A DNA stretch of 64,000 nucleotides from Volutella citrinella (Eukaryota > Ascomycota > Sordariomycetes > Hypocreales > Nectriaceae), in NCBI GenBank assembly GCA_034401135.1, contig JAWZSP010000004.1:4650001-4714000 (forward strand), written 5' to 3'. Shown piece by piece: positions 45,892-57,992 of the stretch; positions within the stretch are counted from its first letter, which is position 1; every line of letters starts with the position of its first letter. The notes beneath the pieces were generated by a model, which was given only the letters and a program-made list of their open reading frames with translations, was not told the DNA's origin and did not search any database. A program made the position numbers and the translations under genes.

Positions 45892-47478
45892 TGGGGTCTC
45901 TGGCCGGCTGGCGGCGTATTTTGTTTTTGTTCTTGTTTGTCCTTTTTCCTGGGATGGAGGTGCATCAAGGTGTATCAAGGGTCTTGTTTGTTTAGCGATG
46001 GAGTTGGGCGCGAGGTCTGGCTTCTCATGTGGAAATCTTGGGTGGGATGGCGACGGACCGATGAATGGCTCGAGACGAGCTGGTCTACTGGCTGTCACGT
46101 GTAGCATTGACTGGCAGGTAAAATAACGCGATTGCCTGATGTACTTGGGGCTCTAGCTTTGATGTGGATGTTGTGCAGCGATGCATTTTCGCCTATGTGT
46201 TTGCCTGTGACGGTGATGGTGTAATCTCGTATCGCCTCACGATAGCCCTACAGGGGCCTGGGCGCTGTAACCACGGCATGTGTGGGGCGCCCACGCACGT
46301 TAGACACAGTGGCTGAAGATTGGGTGCAGACGCCAAGCCTCGTGGCTGGACGGGTAAGGTATGCATAGAACGCCGGCCGTTGGGCAGACTGCAAAATATA
46401 GACGGTCGACATGTGGCACGGCAGCACATGCCCTGGTTCTACTAGATTCTTGGACGGTACAGATCGGCCAGCTACGAGATGAGAGTGTTGTTGAACGCCA
46501 TTGTCACGTCATCGCGCAGTGTCTTGCATCCCGCAGATTTCCAGCCCAACATGCGCCGACAGCAGCCAGCACATGTCGGCCGCGAAGACGCTATCCAGGC
46601 TGATTGAGCCGTGATCAATCACGGCTCGGCTTTGAGAAAAGCGCGAGGCCCCCACTAGAAATAGAGCGAGCGAGGGCATCGGTGGGGCTACGGCGAGCGA
46701 AACAGGAAGTGCCAGGTGCGTCACTCGGCAAATACGTGCCGGACGACGGTGCGCAGAGCCTTGATCAACACACAGCGAGATGACTGTATCGTGCCCTGGT
46801 TCTGTTTCTCCTGTTGTGTTGTGTTGTCGCCATGAGTCAGTCCCGGGGCGGTGGTGGCAGAGGTTTGCATGACATCGCTAATTACCAGCGGTGAATTCAC
46901 CTATTCTTTATTTCTCCAACTGTAAAAGCCCGGCTGCCACACTGAAATCTGCCCATTGCTCTATTTCCCGTCTATTTCCTTTTCCGCGGGGCCAATCAAC
47001 CAACCCATGCCGGAGCTAGCGCACGTTGCAACCCCCAATTTACCTGTTTTCTCCAATTCACCGACCAGATGGCACCCATCGACGGAGGGATTCCCCGACA
47101 GCGGCCTTCTGTCAACAGCAATTTAGCTTCCCGTTCGCACATTAGCCAGATGCTAGCTTTCGTTTCACGCTCTATTGCATTGTGCCGCGGGGACGGAGCC
47201 CCGTGAGCCGATCCATTGTCCGGGACCCGCTGTTGGCCGTACCCATCAAAACACCGAACAAGATGGGACCCCTGCCCAGGAACAATAAATAAAATAAAAT
47301 AAATGCAGGCCATGTGCCCCCCAAAATCTAATCAATCGACATCCAGCTCAGATCGATACTCTTCTTGCATCTCTTCCACTCGCCTTCCAGAAGAAACCTA
47401 GCCGTAACAGCCACCGAGTCTTGCTTATAGAACGAACCCCCGTCAAGCTTCACCCATCTCGCCCCAGTCCGCCCAGCA
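45892..47478. other. Intergenic stretch
   Basis: No gene is supported in this 1.6 kb. It holds the Gcn5 3' flank and the MFS promoter. Confidence 0.5.
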
Positions 47479-49013
47479 ATGGCCGTGCCGCAGACTATAG
47501 ACTCGTCAGCCAGCATGACAGAAGGCACGCTCCAGGGCGTCACCCGCGACCCCAGCCCCGCGGCCAGCGAGAAGCGCCCTCTGCCCGCCGACGACGACGA
47601 CAACCACCGTCCTGCCAGCGACCCCGAGGACCCGCACCTCCGCCCCGCGCCCGATGGCGGCGCAACGGCCTGGCTCGTCGTCTTTGGCGCCTGGTGCACC
47701 TCGTTTTGCAGTTTCGGATGGATCAACAGTACGTGCGAGGACTTGATTGTGCGAGGATGTGCTGGTGTTGACTGGTTGCAGGTATCGGCTCCTTTCAGGA
47801 GTACTATCAGAACACGCTGCTCAAGGGATACTCGGCGAGCACAATCTCGTGGATTCCCTCGCTGCAGATTTTCTTCATGATGGCCATGGTGAGTTTCCCG
47901 AGTCGTCTTCTACCATCAAACTGACCGGTGCTAGGGCCCCATTATTGGCATGCTGTACGATAGGTACGGCCCGCGATATCTCATCCTGGCCGGCACCTTT
48001 CTCCACGTCTTTGGTCTTATGATGTGCTCCCTCGCCACTGAGTACTACCAGGTCCTGCTGGCCCAGGGCGTCTGCTCGGCCATTGGTGTCTCTGCCATCT
48101 TCCAGCCAGGTAAGCTCCTCAATCCCCCGCTCCTCCATGATCCATTCCTCTGGCTAGCGTCATCTAACAGTCTCCAGCCCTCAGCACAGTCATCGGCTGG
48201 TTCACCACCAAGCGCGGCGCCGCTTTTGGCCTCCTCTCCACCGGCTCCAGCCTCGGCGGCGTCATCTTCCCCATCATGGTCAGCCGGATGATCCGCGAGG
48301 TCGGCTTCCCGTGGGCGATGCGCACGTGCGCGTTCCTCATCCTCGGCCTGCTCATCATCGCCAACCTGACCGTCAAGGCCATCCACCCGCCCAACCCGCA
48401 GAAGCTCACGGGCGAGCAGATCATGAAGCCCTTCAAGGAGCTCGAGTTTGTGTTGCTTAATTTGGGCATCTTTTGCTTCACCTTTGGCATCTACGTGCCC
48501 ATCAACTACCTGCCCGTCCAGGCCATCGAGGCCGGCATGGATCTGAATCTTGTCCAGTACCTCATCCCCATCCTCAACGCCGCCAGTTTATTTGGCCGTA
48601 TCGGTTCTGGTTTGCTGGGCGACCGCATCGGCAAGTACAACATCTTCGTCGTTGTCTGCTACCTCAGCGCAATCTTCATCCTGGCCCTCTGGATCCCCGA
48701 CAGCACCACGGCCGGCCTCATCGCCTTTGCCGCCGTCTTCGGCTTCTGCTCCGGCGCCTACGTCTCCCTCATCGCGCCCCTCGTCGCGCAGATCTCGCCC
48801 CTCAACGAGATTGGCTGGCGCAGCGGCATCGTCTTCTTCCTCTCGTCCGTCGGCGGCCTCGTCACCAACCCCATCAACGGCGCCATCATCGACGGGCCCA
48901 GCCACTGGGTCGGCATCAAGGTGTTTGCCGGCGTCTTTTGCGCCGTCGGCACCACCTTTTGTCTGGCTGCCCGAGTCCACCGCGTGGGCTGGAAGCTCAA
49001 CGTCGTCTTTTGA
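47479..49013 (+). CDS. MFS transporter, monocarboxylate (MCT-like) type
   Basis: Four exons (47479-47728, 47782-47888, 47935-48109, 48178-49013) give 455 residues. A hydrophilic N-terminal tail leads into [15 protein letters not shown], the D-G-G-x-x-x-W-x-V motif at the first membrane segment that defines the MCT subgroup. The rest follows the pattern: [75 protein letters not shown] and [18 protein letters not shown]. Twelve membrane segments are expected. Fungal members carry monocarboxylates, riboflavin, or pathway products; substrate unknown. The gene is convergent with the CorA/ankyrin gene. Confidence 0.9.
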
Positions 49014-49322
49014 GCAACTGGCCGGACCGGATGGCTGAGCCAAGGCGTTGCACTTGTATCTATTTCTTTGTCAATCAATACCCAGGGAACAAAACAAAAC
49101 AACAAAATCAGACGAAATGGAAGGTAATAAATTAATAGACAACCATAGAGGAGGATAAAGGGTAAACAAACTCCACCATCTAGAGCGAAACTCTCCTATA
49201 TTAGCCGCTTATGCTATGAATAAAGAAAAAACATGTGTATGATATCATTCCTGGCCAACGTGAGCAAATACACTAGAAGTAGAGCATCACTTCATCCCAT
49301 TAAATCGTAAGCATTAGACCAC
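49014..49322. other. Convergent 3' flanks
   Basis: This is short 3' flanking sequence between two convergent genes; nothing else is seen. Confidence 0.5.
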
Positions 49323-52300
49323 TCAGTCTCCTGGCGCCTCCGCCACATCCAGCAGCACCGACGCAGACATCATTGGCGTGTAGCACACCGACGCCCTGGG
49401 ACTCGGCGAAGAGCCCAGCGCCAGGTCCGGCGGCGGCCCCAGGCGCGGCATCTTGCCCTCCGGATCCAGCACCTTCTCGACCTCTGTGTGGCCGTAGTGC
49501 GCGGCAATGTTGAGCGGCGTCCAGCCCTGATTGTCCAGGGGCGAGCGATCCCCCGTGACCTTCTGCAGCACGAGCAGCAACGACGCAACCCGCCCGCCAA
49601 ACGCCGCCGAGTGCAGCGCCGTCCAGCCCCACCGGTCCGGAGCATCCACGGCGGCGCCCCGGGCGAGCAACAGGCCCGCTGCGTCGGCGTTGCCCGCCTC
49701 GAGGGCCACCTGCAGCAGTCGCACACTATTGCGCGAGTACTCGACGCTCAGGCCGCCCGCAAGCAGCTGCTCCAGCACGCCGTCGTGCTGGCCCTCGCGG
49801 ATCGCTGCCCACACGGGGTGCTCCTCCTCGTCTAAGTCGCCGTACTCTGCGCCCCGCGCGCGCAGGGCCGCCATGACGGCCGCGTTGCCCCAGCCGATGC
49901 TCAGCTCCACGAGCGACCGGCCCTCGGCGTCGGCGACGGATATGCTGGCCCCCTGGTCTGCCAGGTACTCCATGGCGGCGACGTGTCCGGCCAACGCGGC
50001 CACCATGAGCGGCGTGTAGCCCGCCGTGTTGCGGCAGTTGATGATGTCGACTGACTTTTTGGCCAGCAGCTTGAGACTCGCCCGGCTTCCGCATGCCGCG
50101 GCATGGTGCGCCGGCGTGTTGCCCTCGTCGGCCTTGGTATCCAGCTCAGCACCCCGGCTGCTCGCCGCCTCGAGCAGCTTAGTGCCCGCCGCGCCGGCCG
50201 CCGCCGCAATGTGCGCGATGCGTGTGCCGTCCCTGGCCTGGGCGTTGACGTAGGCGCCGTTGTCGCACAGCAGCGCCAGCACGCGGGGCCCGTACTTGGT
50301 CGTCCTGTCGCGCGCCGCCTCCGTGGTGTCGCCGTCCGGGTCGACGACCATGTGCAGCGGCGTCCAGTGCTGGTTGGACAGGGCGTTGACGTTTGCGCCG
50401 TGCCGGATCAGCAGCGCCACCATCTTCTCGTCGACGACGTGGACGGCAATGTGCAGCGGCGTCATGCCCTCCTTGTCCACGGCCTGCACGTTGGCCTTGC
50501 CCTCGCGCAGCAGCCACTTGGCAATGTCGTGCTGCCCGCCCTTGACGGCGTGGAACAGCACCGTCTGGCCCTTGCCGTCGCGCATCTCGAGGCTGCTGCC
50601 CTTGCGGTATAAGTCCTTGACCATGTCCAGGTCGCCTGTTCGCGCGCTAAAGTGCAGAGACTGGAGGTTGAGCGTGTCCATGCGCGTGAACTTGCGGTCG
50701 CCCTTGAGCAGCAGGTTGATTGTCAGCTCGTCGCCCGACTTGAGCGCCCAGTCTAGCGCCGTCTCCTCGGCCTGTGTCTTTGCATTCAGCTCGGCCCCGT
50801 TGGTGAGCAGCGTCTGGCAGATGACCGAGTGTCCGCCCTTGGCCGCCCAGTGCAGCGGCGTCGCGCCCTTGTCGTCCTGGTATAGCACGCCCTTCTTGGT
50901 CTCGATGAGCAACTGCGCAGCCTCCGTGTGTCCGTTCTTGATCGCCATCATCAGCGCCTCGCCCGACGCTTCAGGGCCAGTTTGCTTGTCCTTGCGGCCG
51001 CCGCTCTGGAGCATGTTGCGCAGGACATCCACGTTACCAGAGCCTGCAGCCCACTTCATGATCTTGGCTGTCTCGGACGCGGTCGGGTCAGCTTGCTTTT
51101 CGACATCGGTCTTTTCATCCTCCTGCTTTGCCTCCATCCTCTGGAGCCAGAGCCTAGCCAAGTTGGCTATGCCGAGTAGCGGCCACGTAATGATGGCCTT
51201 GCCTAGGGAACCAACGCGCCTTCTCGACCTCAACAAGGCATGGCCTGCGAATATAATCGCCATTATTACCAATGAGGCGTATATGTAGTACTGCCAAGGT
51301 GATGGATTGCTGAAGAGGTCGATTTGCATGCTGAAGAGCGCCTACGGTGGTAAGTAAACAAGTGAGTCAGTGGGCGGAAGCAAGAGGGACCTACTGATGT
51401 GAACAGCAATGGCAAGAATATAAACTGTGAGATGTCAGTGCCTGTCAGTGTTCCCAAATCCAGGGGCGCTCACTGTGATCCATGTCAACCGCTTGATGCT
51501 CGCATTCTGGTCTCTCGACCGGTATCCCTCATCGATGGATATCAAGTTGGTCACACGCTGGATGAGAGCATCTGTCTCGTGTATCAACTCCGTGGTAATC
51601 TTGTAGTCAATGGCCGAGAATTTGTTATAATACGCCTGCGCAGAGTAGAGGACCACGGGGTGGTTGTCCACGCCGTCGACCCATCTCGGATCGCTCACGG
51701 CCATGTCCTGCAAGAACTTCATGCGCTGCAGCTGCGCCTGGAGCACCTTGCGGAACTCCTCCCAGTGCTGGGCCGCGACCACGAGGCTGCGGACGACGCT
51801 GCGGTCCGTGTTGAGTCGCTCCTCGAGTACTTCGACGCGCTGAGGCAGTCAGTTGAGAGTTTGACATAGACCTGAAACAGCATTGAGTGTGTACTTACGA
51901 AGGATGAGAGGAATTGTGCGGACACGGCCAGAAGTTCATTCCAACCTTCCAGCATCACGTCCAGTTGGGTGAAGATATAGTCCAGAGGCACGCCCTTTGC
52001 CTTTGCCTCAGCCCCGTACGTCTGGTAAATTAGAGCATCGTATGCGTAGACATTTGCTTCGTATCGGCGTGACCGAAACCGGCAGAGCTGGATGTTCCAT
52101 TCCGCGAACTGGAAGTCGAATCGCCTGTGCGACAGGGTTAACATACTGCTTCATTGTAGTCTCAATCACTCCTTACCTTGTGCCGACTGATATCCGTGTC
52201 ATGCCACCGACGGTCTCAACCTTGGGTGACGGGGACGGCAATTCCATGTACGAATCGATGGGGTGGTAGAAGCGAAAGTTCTTGGAGAGCATGTAGTGCC

Positions 52301-53930
52301 CACAGGGGGTGTCCCCGTGGCAGCGATCGCACCTACACGAGCCGGCGCCCCATTCGTCGTTGACGTGGAAGTTGCCTGCGAAGCCATAGGGGAACTGGGA
52401 GAAGCGCGACAGGTCCAGGCGCTCAAACAGCGGCATCAAAAGCGTGTTGGGGCACTCTGGCCCATAGCGAAAGGCGCGGCAGCCCTGGTCATTGTCTGCC
52501 TCGGGGTAGAGGTGGAGGTAGTCGACGAGGGTGCGGACCCTGCGGAACGAGTTGGCGGAGCTCCCGTCATGGACCCATAGCAAGGCCTCACGATTCCCCT
52601 GGGGCTCGTCTCCGATCGGGGCGACGGGGACGGCGTCGGCGTGGGTAGCTGGGGGAGGTTGCGTGGGCTGCGATGGCCGGCTGAAGGGAGCATCGGGTTG
52701 GCTGGGCTGCCCGTCGGGATACGGGTTATACGGCTGGACGGGGGGCTGCGTCGAGTACCGCTGATCATACGCGGGCGATGTATATGACGGCACTCCCTGC
52801 ACGGGCTGCGGATAGTAGGACGCCGACTGCGACGTGTCATTAATAGGAGGGTAAGGTCCTACGGCTGCCGGAGCAGATGGCCAATAAGGCTGGGGATTAT
52901 ACGGCTGATACGGCTGAGGGGGTTGATAGAGCCCAGGTGGTGCGGTGGACGGTCCTGTTGCGGCCGGCCCAGACACGGCGTGTGGCCTCTGGGGTACCGT
53001 TGATGGTCCAGTTGCAGAGTATGGCCCGGCAGCCGTGGTATGTCGGCCATACACCGCAGATGGCCCCGCGGCAGAAGACGACTCGGTGTAGGGACCCGCT
53101 GTGGTATTGCGTCCAGGAAGTGCCGATGGCCCAGCTGCTGAAGACGATCCGATATAGGCCCCGGCCGTGGTGTGACGTCCAGGAAGTGCAGATGGTGCCG
53201 TCGCAGACGGGGTGTACGGGTTAGGGTACGGCGCGGGGCCATAAGGGTAAACAGGTGAGTACGACCTGCCTGGTCCTGATGGGGCGGATGCGATGTATGA
53301 TCCGTACTGGCCTGTCGTGCTCTGGCGCCCAGGAGGTGCAGTTGTGGAGCCGGGATACGGCCCAGGGGCAGGCGAATACGGTCTTGTAGTCGCGGACGGT
53401 CGGGTAGATCTCATTGGAGCCGCGAATGGATTCGACGGCTCGAGGGGGGGCTGGTTGGAATACACCCCGGGCGCGGTGATGGAATGATAATAGCTGCTGT
53501 CTTGAGGCGGGGCCGAGGGCGCCGACTGGAAGCGGCCCGGGGTGGTGGCGCTCCCGGCCTCGGCGTAGCTAAACGACGACCGTCTGGGCGGCTGCTCCGA
53601 CGTATAAGCCTGCGCCGGATCCGGGGCGTTATCCAGCGGTCCTAGGACTGTTGCAGCGACGGGGGCAGCAGCGGCGTCGCTGTCGTCGAGATCGAACGCA
53701 GCATATCGCGAGGCCTGGGGCGGCGCGGCGTCGACAAAGGTCACCGAAGCCTGAGCCGGGGCGCCAGAGCCAACGTCGGCGTCGGTGTCAGGGCCAGCTA
53801 CACCAGAACTTTCGGCCGGTGCTTCAGCCGAAGCCCACGGAGGAGCTGGGATCCTGGCCGGCGACGACCCAGCCCAAGGAGTGGTTGGGAACCCGGCCGG
53901 CGACGCCTCATCTGAGTCGTCGTTAGGCAT
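49323..53930 (-). CDS. Fusion protein: Pro-rich region, CorA-like membrane module, ankyrin array
   Basis: Five exons on the minus strand (52177-53930, 51899-52124, 51474-51839, 51395-51424, 49323-51341) give 1464 residues in one frame. Residues 1 to about 440 are disordered and rich in Pro, Ser, Tyr and Gly, with repeated GPSALPGRHTTAG-like units. A folded part follows with CRCDRC. Residues about 585-790 are helical, as in fungal CorA-like proteins, ending in SIKRLTWITFIFLPLLFTSALFS. Two membrane helices lie near 783-800 and 811-830. The loop between them reads FSMQIDLFSNPS, where canonical CorA has GMN, so ion selectivity may be lost. The last 550 residues are ankyrin repeats (DKGATPLHWAAKGGH and others). 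It may be a membrane sensor or scaffold. Confidence 0.85.
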
Positions 53931-55206
53931 GCTGGCGCGCCAAGAAGGAAATGGCCCGGCGGGGATGCAGAGGAGACGAAGCCAAGAGGACGGGAAATGC
54001 AGGGACCACAGGGTTAAACAGTTATTCTTCCTTTTCTGGGGGCAACGCGGCTCTCACATCCCAGCAGATGCGACGCCACCACTTTGCGTGCATGTGTGCA
54101 TATTAGGAATTGGGGGGGGAGAGGGGTCGAGGGGCTGAGGTATAAAATCAACCACAATCGCCAGGGTACGAAGCCATCGTGTCTCGACGGGCCTGGCCGC
54201 ATCTACCGCAACGGGGCCATCACACGGGAGTCGAGAGCGGCATCGTCTATCCACCATCCCGGGCACTAATATAGCGAAGAGCGGCGCATAGTCGTGAACG
54301 TGCTGCAGACTATCGCGAACCAGTTCCCTTTCAAAAGACTGGACTCATCTGTCGCTCGTTGCAGGCCCGCGCCATCGTGCCGACTGCCGTATGCAAGGAT
54401 TGCGTACAGGAGGGTATCCTGCAGTCATTTTCGGGGCAGCCAATGGAGAGATTGGTTTGCAGCCAGCTGAGCAGCGGTGGCTGAATAGATTGGCTACCGG
54501 CGCCGAGCTGAAATGCAGAGATGCCTGGGGCGCCATGGGGTTACCGGGTCTGGATTGGCCGTGCGAATACAGAGAAGTTTGAAGAACTTGTACTGTACGG
54601 CAATACCCGAGAGCATTATTAGATAGTGTGCAAGGAGAAGAGGGAGAAGTGGACTGCCACTTGTAGTCACCAGTGGACGACGAGATGTCATCGTATTGGC
54701 GTCGGCACATGCCGGTCAAATCAAGTTTCGAGTTCCAACTGCTCCAGCATTGAGACAGCTTCGCATGCAGTCGACGACGATTCCCCAGATGTGAGGCACA
54801 TGCCCGGTGTGGGGGCCGGCTTGGCGTGGCTGGTCAACTGTCACTGGAGTCGGAGATCGCGTTGGAGAAGTGCGGTCAATGCGGAGACGATCCGGCTGCC
54901 TGGGACTCGGACATGATCTGCCGTTGGAGCAATTGCGTTGTGGCGACATCAATTGACGCTTCTGCATCGTGTAACACCTGGTAGCTCCCTACCAGGCGCG
55001 ATGGAGTTTTGCATATTCGGGACTTGAAAGGTAGGGAGCATAGCGAACCTGGCGCAAGGCTGACTGACTTGGAATACCTGTGACCGTGGCTGCGTGGGGA
55101 GCTCCAGCATTGTTGTAATGCTGACTGTTGGTCACCTCGTCACAATCTGCATTGCTCATGACCGAAAAATACGGGAGATGGCGAGAAAGAAGCCCGCCAA
55201 TAGCCT

Positions 55207-55436
55207 GGAGCCCTGATGTCACAGGATAGCGTCAGGGGTTGGCTCGTTCTTACGTTAATCAATTTCTATCCTCAATAAGCACCCGACCCAACATGCCAGA
55301 GGTTAACTGCTGGAAGCTTAGTTGTCGAGCCCTGTTGGTGGGCAGTGCTGCTGCCCCACCACCCTTGAGAGCCCTACGTAGCCGCTGTCCTCGCAGCCCA
55401 GAACCGCCCACAAAGGTCTCCTCTCAGCCCCGCACC
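55207..55436 (+). repeat. LTR-like direct repeat, copy A
   Basis: It starts tgatgtcacaggatagcgtc, passes aataagcacc and catgccagaggttaactgct, and ends near ctcagccccgc. It aligns colinearly with 55904-56174. The TG start and internal pattern suggest a solo LTR, but no matching CA end or target duplication was found. Confidence 0.65.
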
Positions 55437-55903
55437 TTCGTTGCCCCTCAGTGACCAGGGGATTGTTCACTCTCTGCTAGAGAATTGAAGATGGGGTTAA
55501 TAGGAAATGCCTGCTTATATAGCTTCAACGACGTCAACCAGCCATGAAGTGATCAAAGGGTCCGATGAGGAGGATGTGTTGGGAGCTGAGAGGTGGCCAA
55601 TCGATGATTTGTTATGCGGTTTTCGGATTCTCAGAGACTAGATCCCTCTACTAAAACTACTCTCTGAACTTTAAGTCCTCACTGCTGCCTCCATCAAGCC
55701 ATACTCGTATGTCTTTCAAAGCATCTAAATCATTCTAAGCCAGTGGGAATGATGCCAGGTTCCCAGCGCCTGGGACCTGACAACCACCCCTCTCCCGGCT
55801 TCAGACCAACTTCGGCGATAATGACCGGTGCATGAGAGTTGGCATATAAGTTAAGCTGTGCCGTGTGCCGTTCCGGCTTCTGTCGTCGCCGTGATACCAA
55901 GCC

Positions 55904-56174
55904 GGAGCCTTGATGTCACAGGATAGCGTCAGGGGCTGGGCTCATCATTCTTACCCGACGATAATTTGTATCCTTAATAAGCACCTAACATGCCAGAGGT
56001 TAACTGCTGGAAGCTTACCTTAGCTGTCGAGCCTTGCCTGGTGGGCAGTGCTTAGCGTTGTGCTAGGGCTGCCCCACCGCCCTGGGAGCCCTACATAGTA
56101 CGGACCCGCTGTCTGCCCAGCCCAGAAACGCTCACCCAGGTCAGGCCAGTCTCATCTCAGCTCAGCCCCGCGTC
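55904..56174 (+). repeat. LTR-like direct repeat, copy B
   Basis: This is the second copy, same orientation, about 700 bp from copy A. It has a 20-30 bp insertion in the middle (gcttagcgttgtgctagg) relative to A. Confidence 0.65.
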
Positions 56175-56969
56175 TCTGCTTACCTCTTCTGGGGCACCGA
56201 GTCCACCACTACACAGCGCCCGACGGGATGGGTTTATGCCGACCTGACGCTTGTCAAGTTGTGGCATTGGCCTAAGGAAACCGTAGCTCTGGCGTGCTCG
56301 CCAGTGATGGCACCAACACATCATTCGCTATCTAGGGAGGGCAAGGAGGCGCGGGATCGTCTCGTTCCGCCTGGTGTGCGTCGAGGCCGAGCGCTACATG
56401 AGCGCATCAACAGTGAGCAACAGGTTTTTCGCCGGTCGAGAGGCTGGGACTATCAATTGACTATTTAGGAGATAATACTCTGATCACCTCCGATAACATC
56501 CCAGGTCATTGCAGCGTCCCCCGGCTCGCGTAATCACGCATCAAAAAGTCCAAACGTCGTGGGACACCGCTAGCCTAAGAATAGGCGTCCAGCGCGACAT
56601 TGTGCCTGTTTGCGGGCATGCGCTGTCCACCAGCTCATCGTTCTGTGGCCAATCCGTGCGGCCTCCCGATCCAAAGTCCCTCCGCTATCAAGGCTCTGGC
56701 GGGGCGGTGCAGCGGACTCTCGCGAGTGACTGCAACCCACACTCGGGCTAATGAGGTAGCGCGCCGCCAGGGCTGACATGGTCTTCCTGCTTCCTGGATG
56801 TCATCCCCTCGCTGCGGCTGGTCAGCGCTAGGACGCGCTCAGGGCCGTATATTAAGCTCGAGAGCCAAGCTTTGCAGGGCTGCAGAAGCCCAGCCCAGCT
56901 CGATTCTCCTCATCACCGATTCCCACTTACCAGCAAGGGCACGCAGACAGCCGCCTCTTACCGCCCATC

Positions 56970-57506
56970 ATGTCCCTCACCACGCCCATTGGCCTCCTTC
57001 TGGCCTTCCTCTGCTTCTTCGCGCCCGAGGCTGCTGCCCTCGCCCTACCTCTACTCGAGCCCCGCAAGAAGGACAACAAAAACAAGAACAAGCCCAAGAT
57101 CAAGCCCGGCAAGATCAAGACGGGCGGCGGCGGCGGCGGCAAGAAGCTCGACACAAAGACCATCATCATCATCGTCGTCACCATCGTCGTCGTCATCATC
57201 CTCATATGCGTCATCGTCTTCGTTGTCATCCCCAAGCTGAAGAAGCGCAAGGCCAAGAAGAACAAGCTGGCCCGCGACGAGATGGAGCAGGACGGCATCA
57301 CGCCCCAGAAGAAGCTGCTCGACGACGACGACACCAGCGACGCGTACCACATGGCGCCGCCTTTTGCCCAGTCGTCTCCCATGGCTCCCCCGCCGCCCCA
57401 GGCCGCCTACTCGCAGCCTGCGCCGGCCTCGGCCTACACTCCACAGTTCACTCCTCCTCCTGCTCCTCCGGCTGCTCAGCCGTATGGACAGAACCCGGCC
57501 TACTAG
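56970..57506 (+). CDS. Small single-pass membrane protein with basic and Pro-rich parts
   Basis: A single exon of 178 residues. A signal peptide (MSLTTPIGLLLAFLCFFAPEAAAL) is followed by a lysine-rich part with a Gly run, one membrane helix (TIIIIVVTIVVVIILICVIVF, near residues 64-84), a basic stop-transfer stretch (KLKKRKAKKNK), and a Pro/Ala/Tyr-rich cytosolic tail. The layout is type I with a very short ectodomain. I recognise no family. It may be a wall or septum membrane protein, as several fungal single-pass proteins have this layout. Confidence 0.7.
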   Translation: MSLTTPIGLLLAFLCFFAPEAAALALPLLEPRKKDNKNKNKPKIKPGKIKTGGGGGGKKLDTKTIIIIVVTIVVVIILICVIVFVVIPKLKKRKAKKNKLARDEMEQDGITPQKKLLDDDDTSDAYHMAPPFAQSSPMAPPPPQAAYSQPAPASAYTPQFTPPPAPPAAQPYGQNPAY

Positions 57507-57992
57507 TGAGCCATGTGTCCACACCCCGAAACAATTCGCATGAGCGGCGAGCAAGTCTGCAGCGTCTCATGGGGCCTCGGATGGCGGTCAACTGAAGCGC
57601 TCAAGGACTCCCGTTGACCCCGCGCGTCGAGCCGGGTCGCATTGTCGCTCGACTCAAGAATTTCGCGCCGAGACTACTTGTGCAGAATTGGACATGCTGG
57701 CTCCTGATTGCGCTAGAGCCAGTTGTAAATATGAGAGAACCGTGTGTCTCGCGCTGGCGTCTAGCCTGGCCACGAAAGGGCACGATGCCAAGCAATGATG
57801 GAGATGGGCAAGCAACGCCCGCCTTGTAACTATGGCCATATGATGTGTATATGATGTTGTTTTATTGTAGATCAGAATGAATGCTGCGAAGCCACGGAAC
57901 GACTCGTTTCCCAGTCCCAAACAATGCCGTGATGTATATCCCCAAACCCGTAAACCCAAAATGCTGATATCAAAAACTGCTGCGACGCTTCT
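57507..57992. other. Convergent 3' flanks
   Basis: No gene is supported between the two convergent genes. Confidence 0.5.

Larger units (their letters stand above)
53931..56969. other. Three-kilobase stretch without supported genes
   Basis: It carries the promoter of the CorA/ankyrin gene, then repeats (55207-55436 and 55904-56174), then the promoter of the small membrane protein. Open frames are short and without features. The sequence looks like old repeat debris. Confidence 0.5.

Noticed and set aside
44821..46107. Long minus-strand open frame opposite Gcn5
   Set aside because: It is antisense to a highly conserved gene, and its composition is that of a shadow frame.
46193..46724. Short minus-strand frames between Gcn5 and the MFS gene
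   Set aside because: Short, overlapping on both strands, no start context or features.
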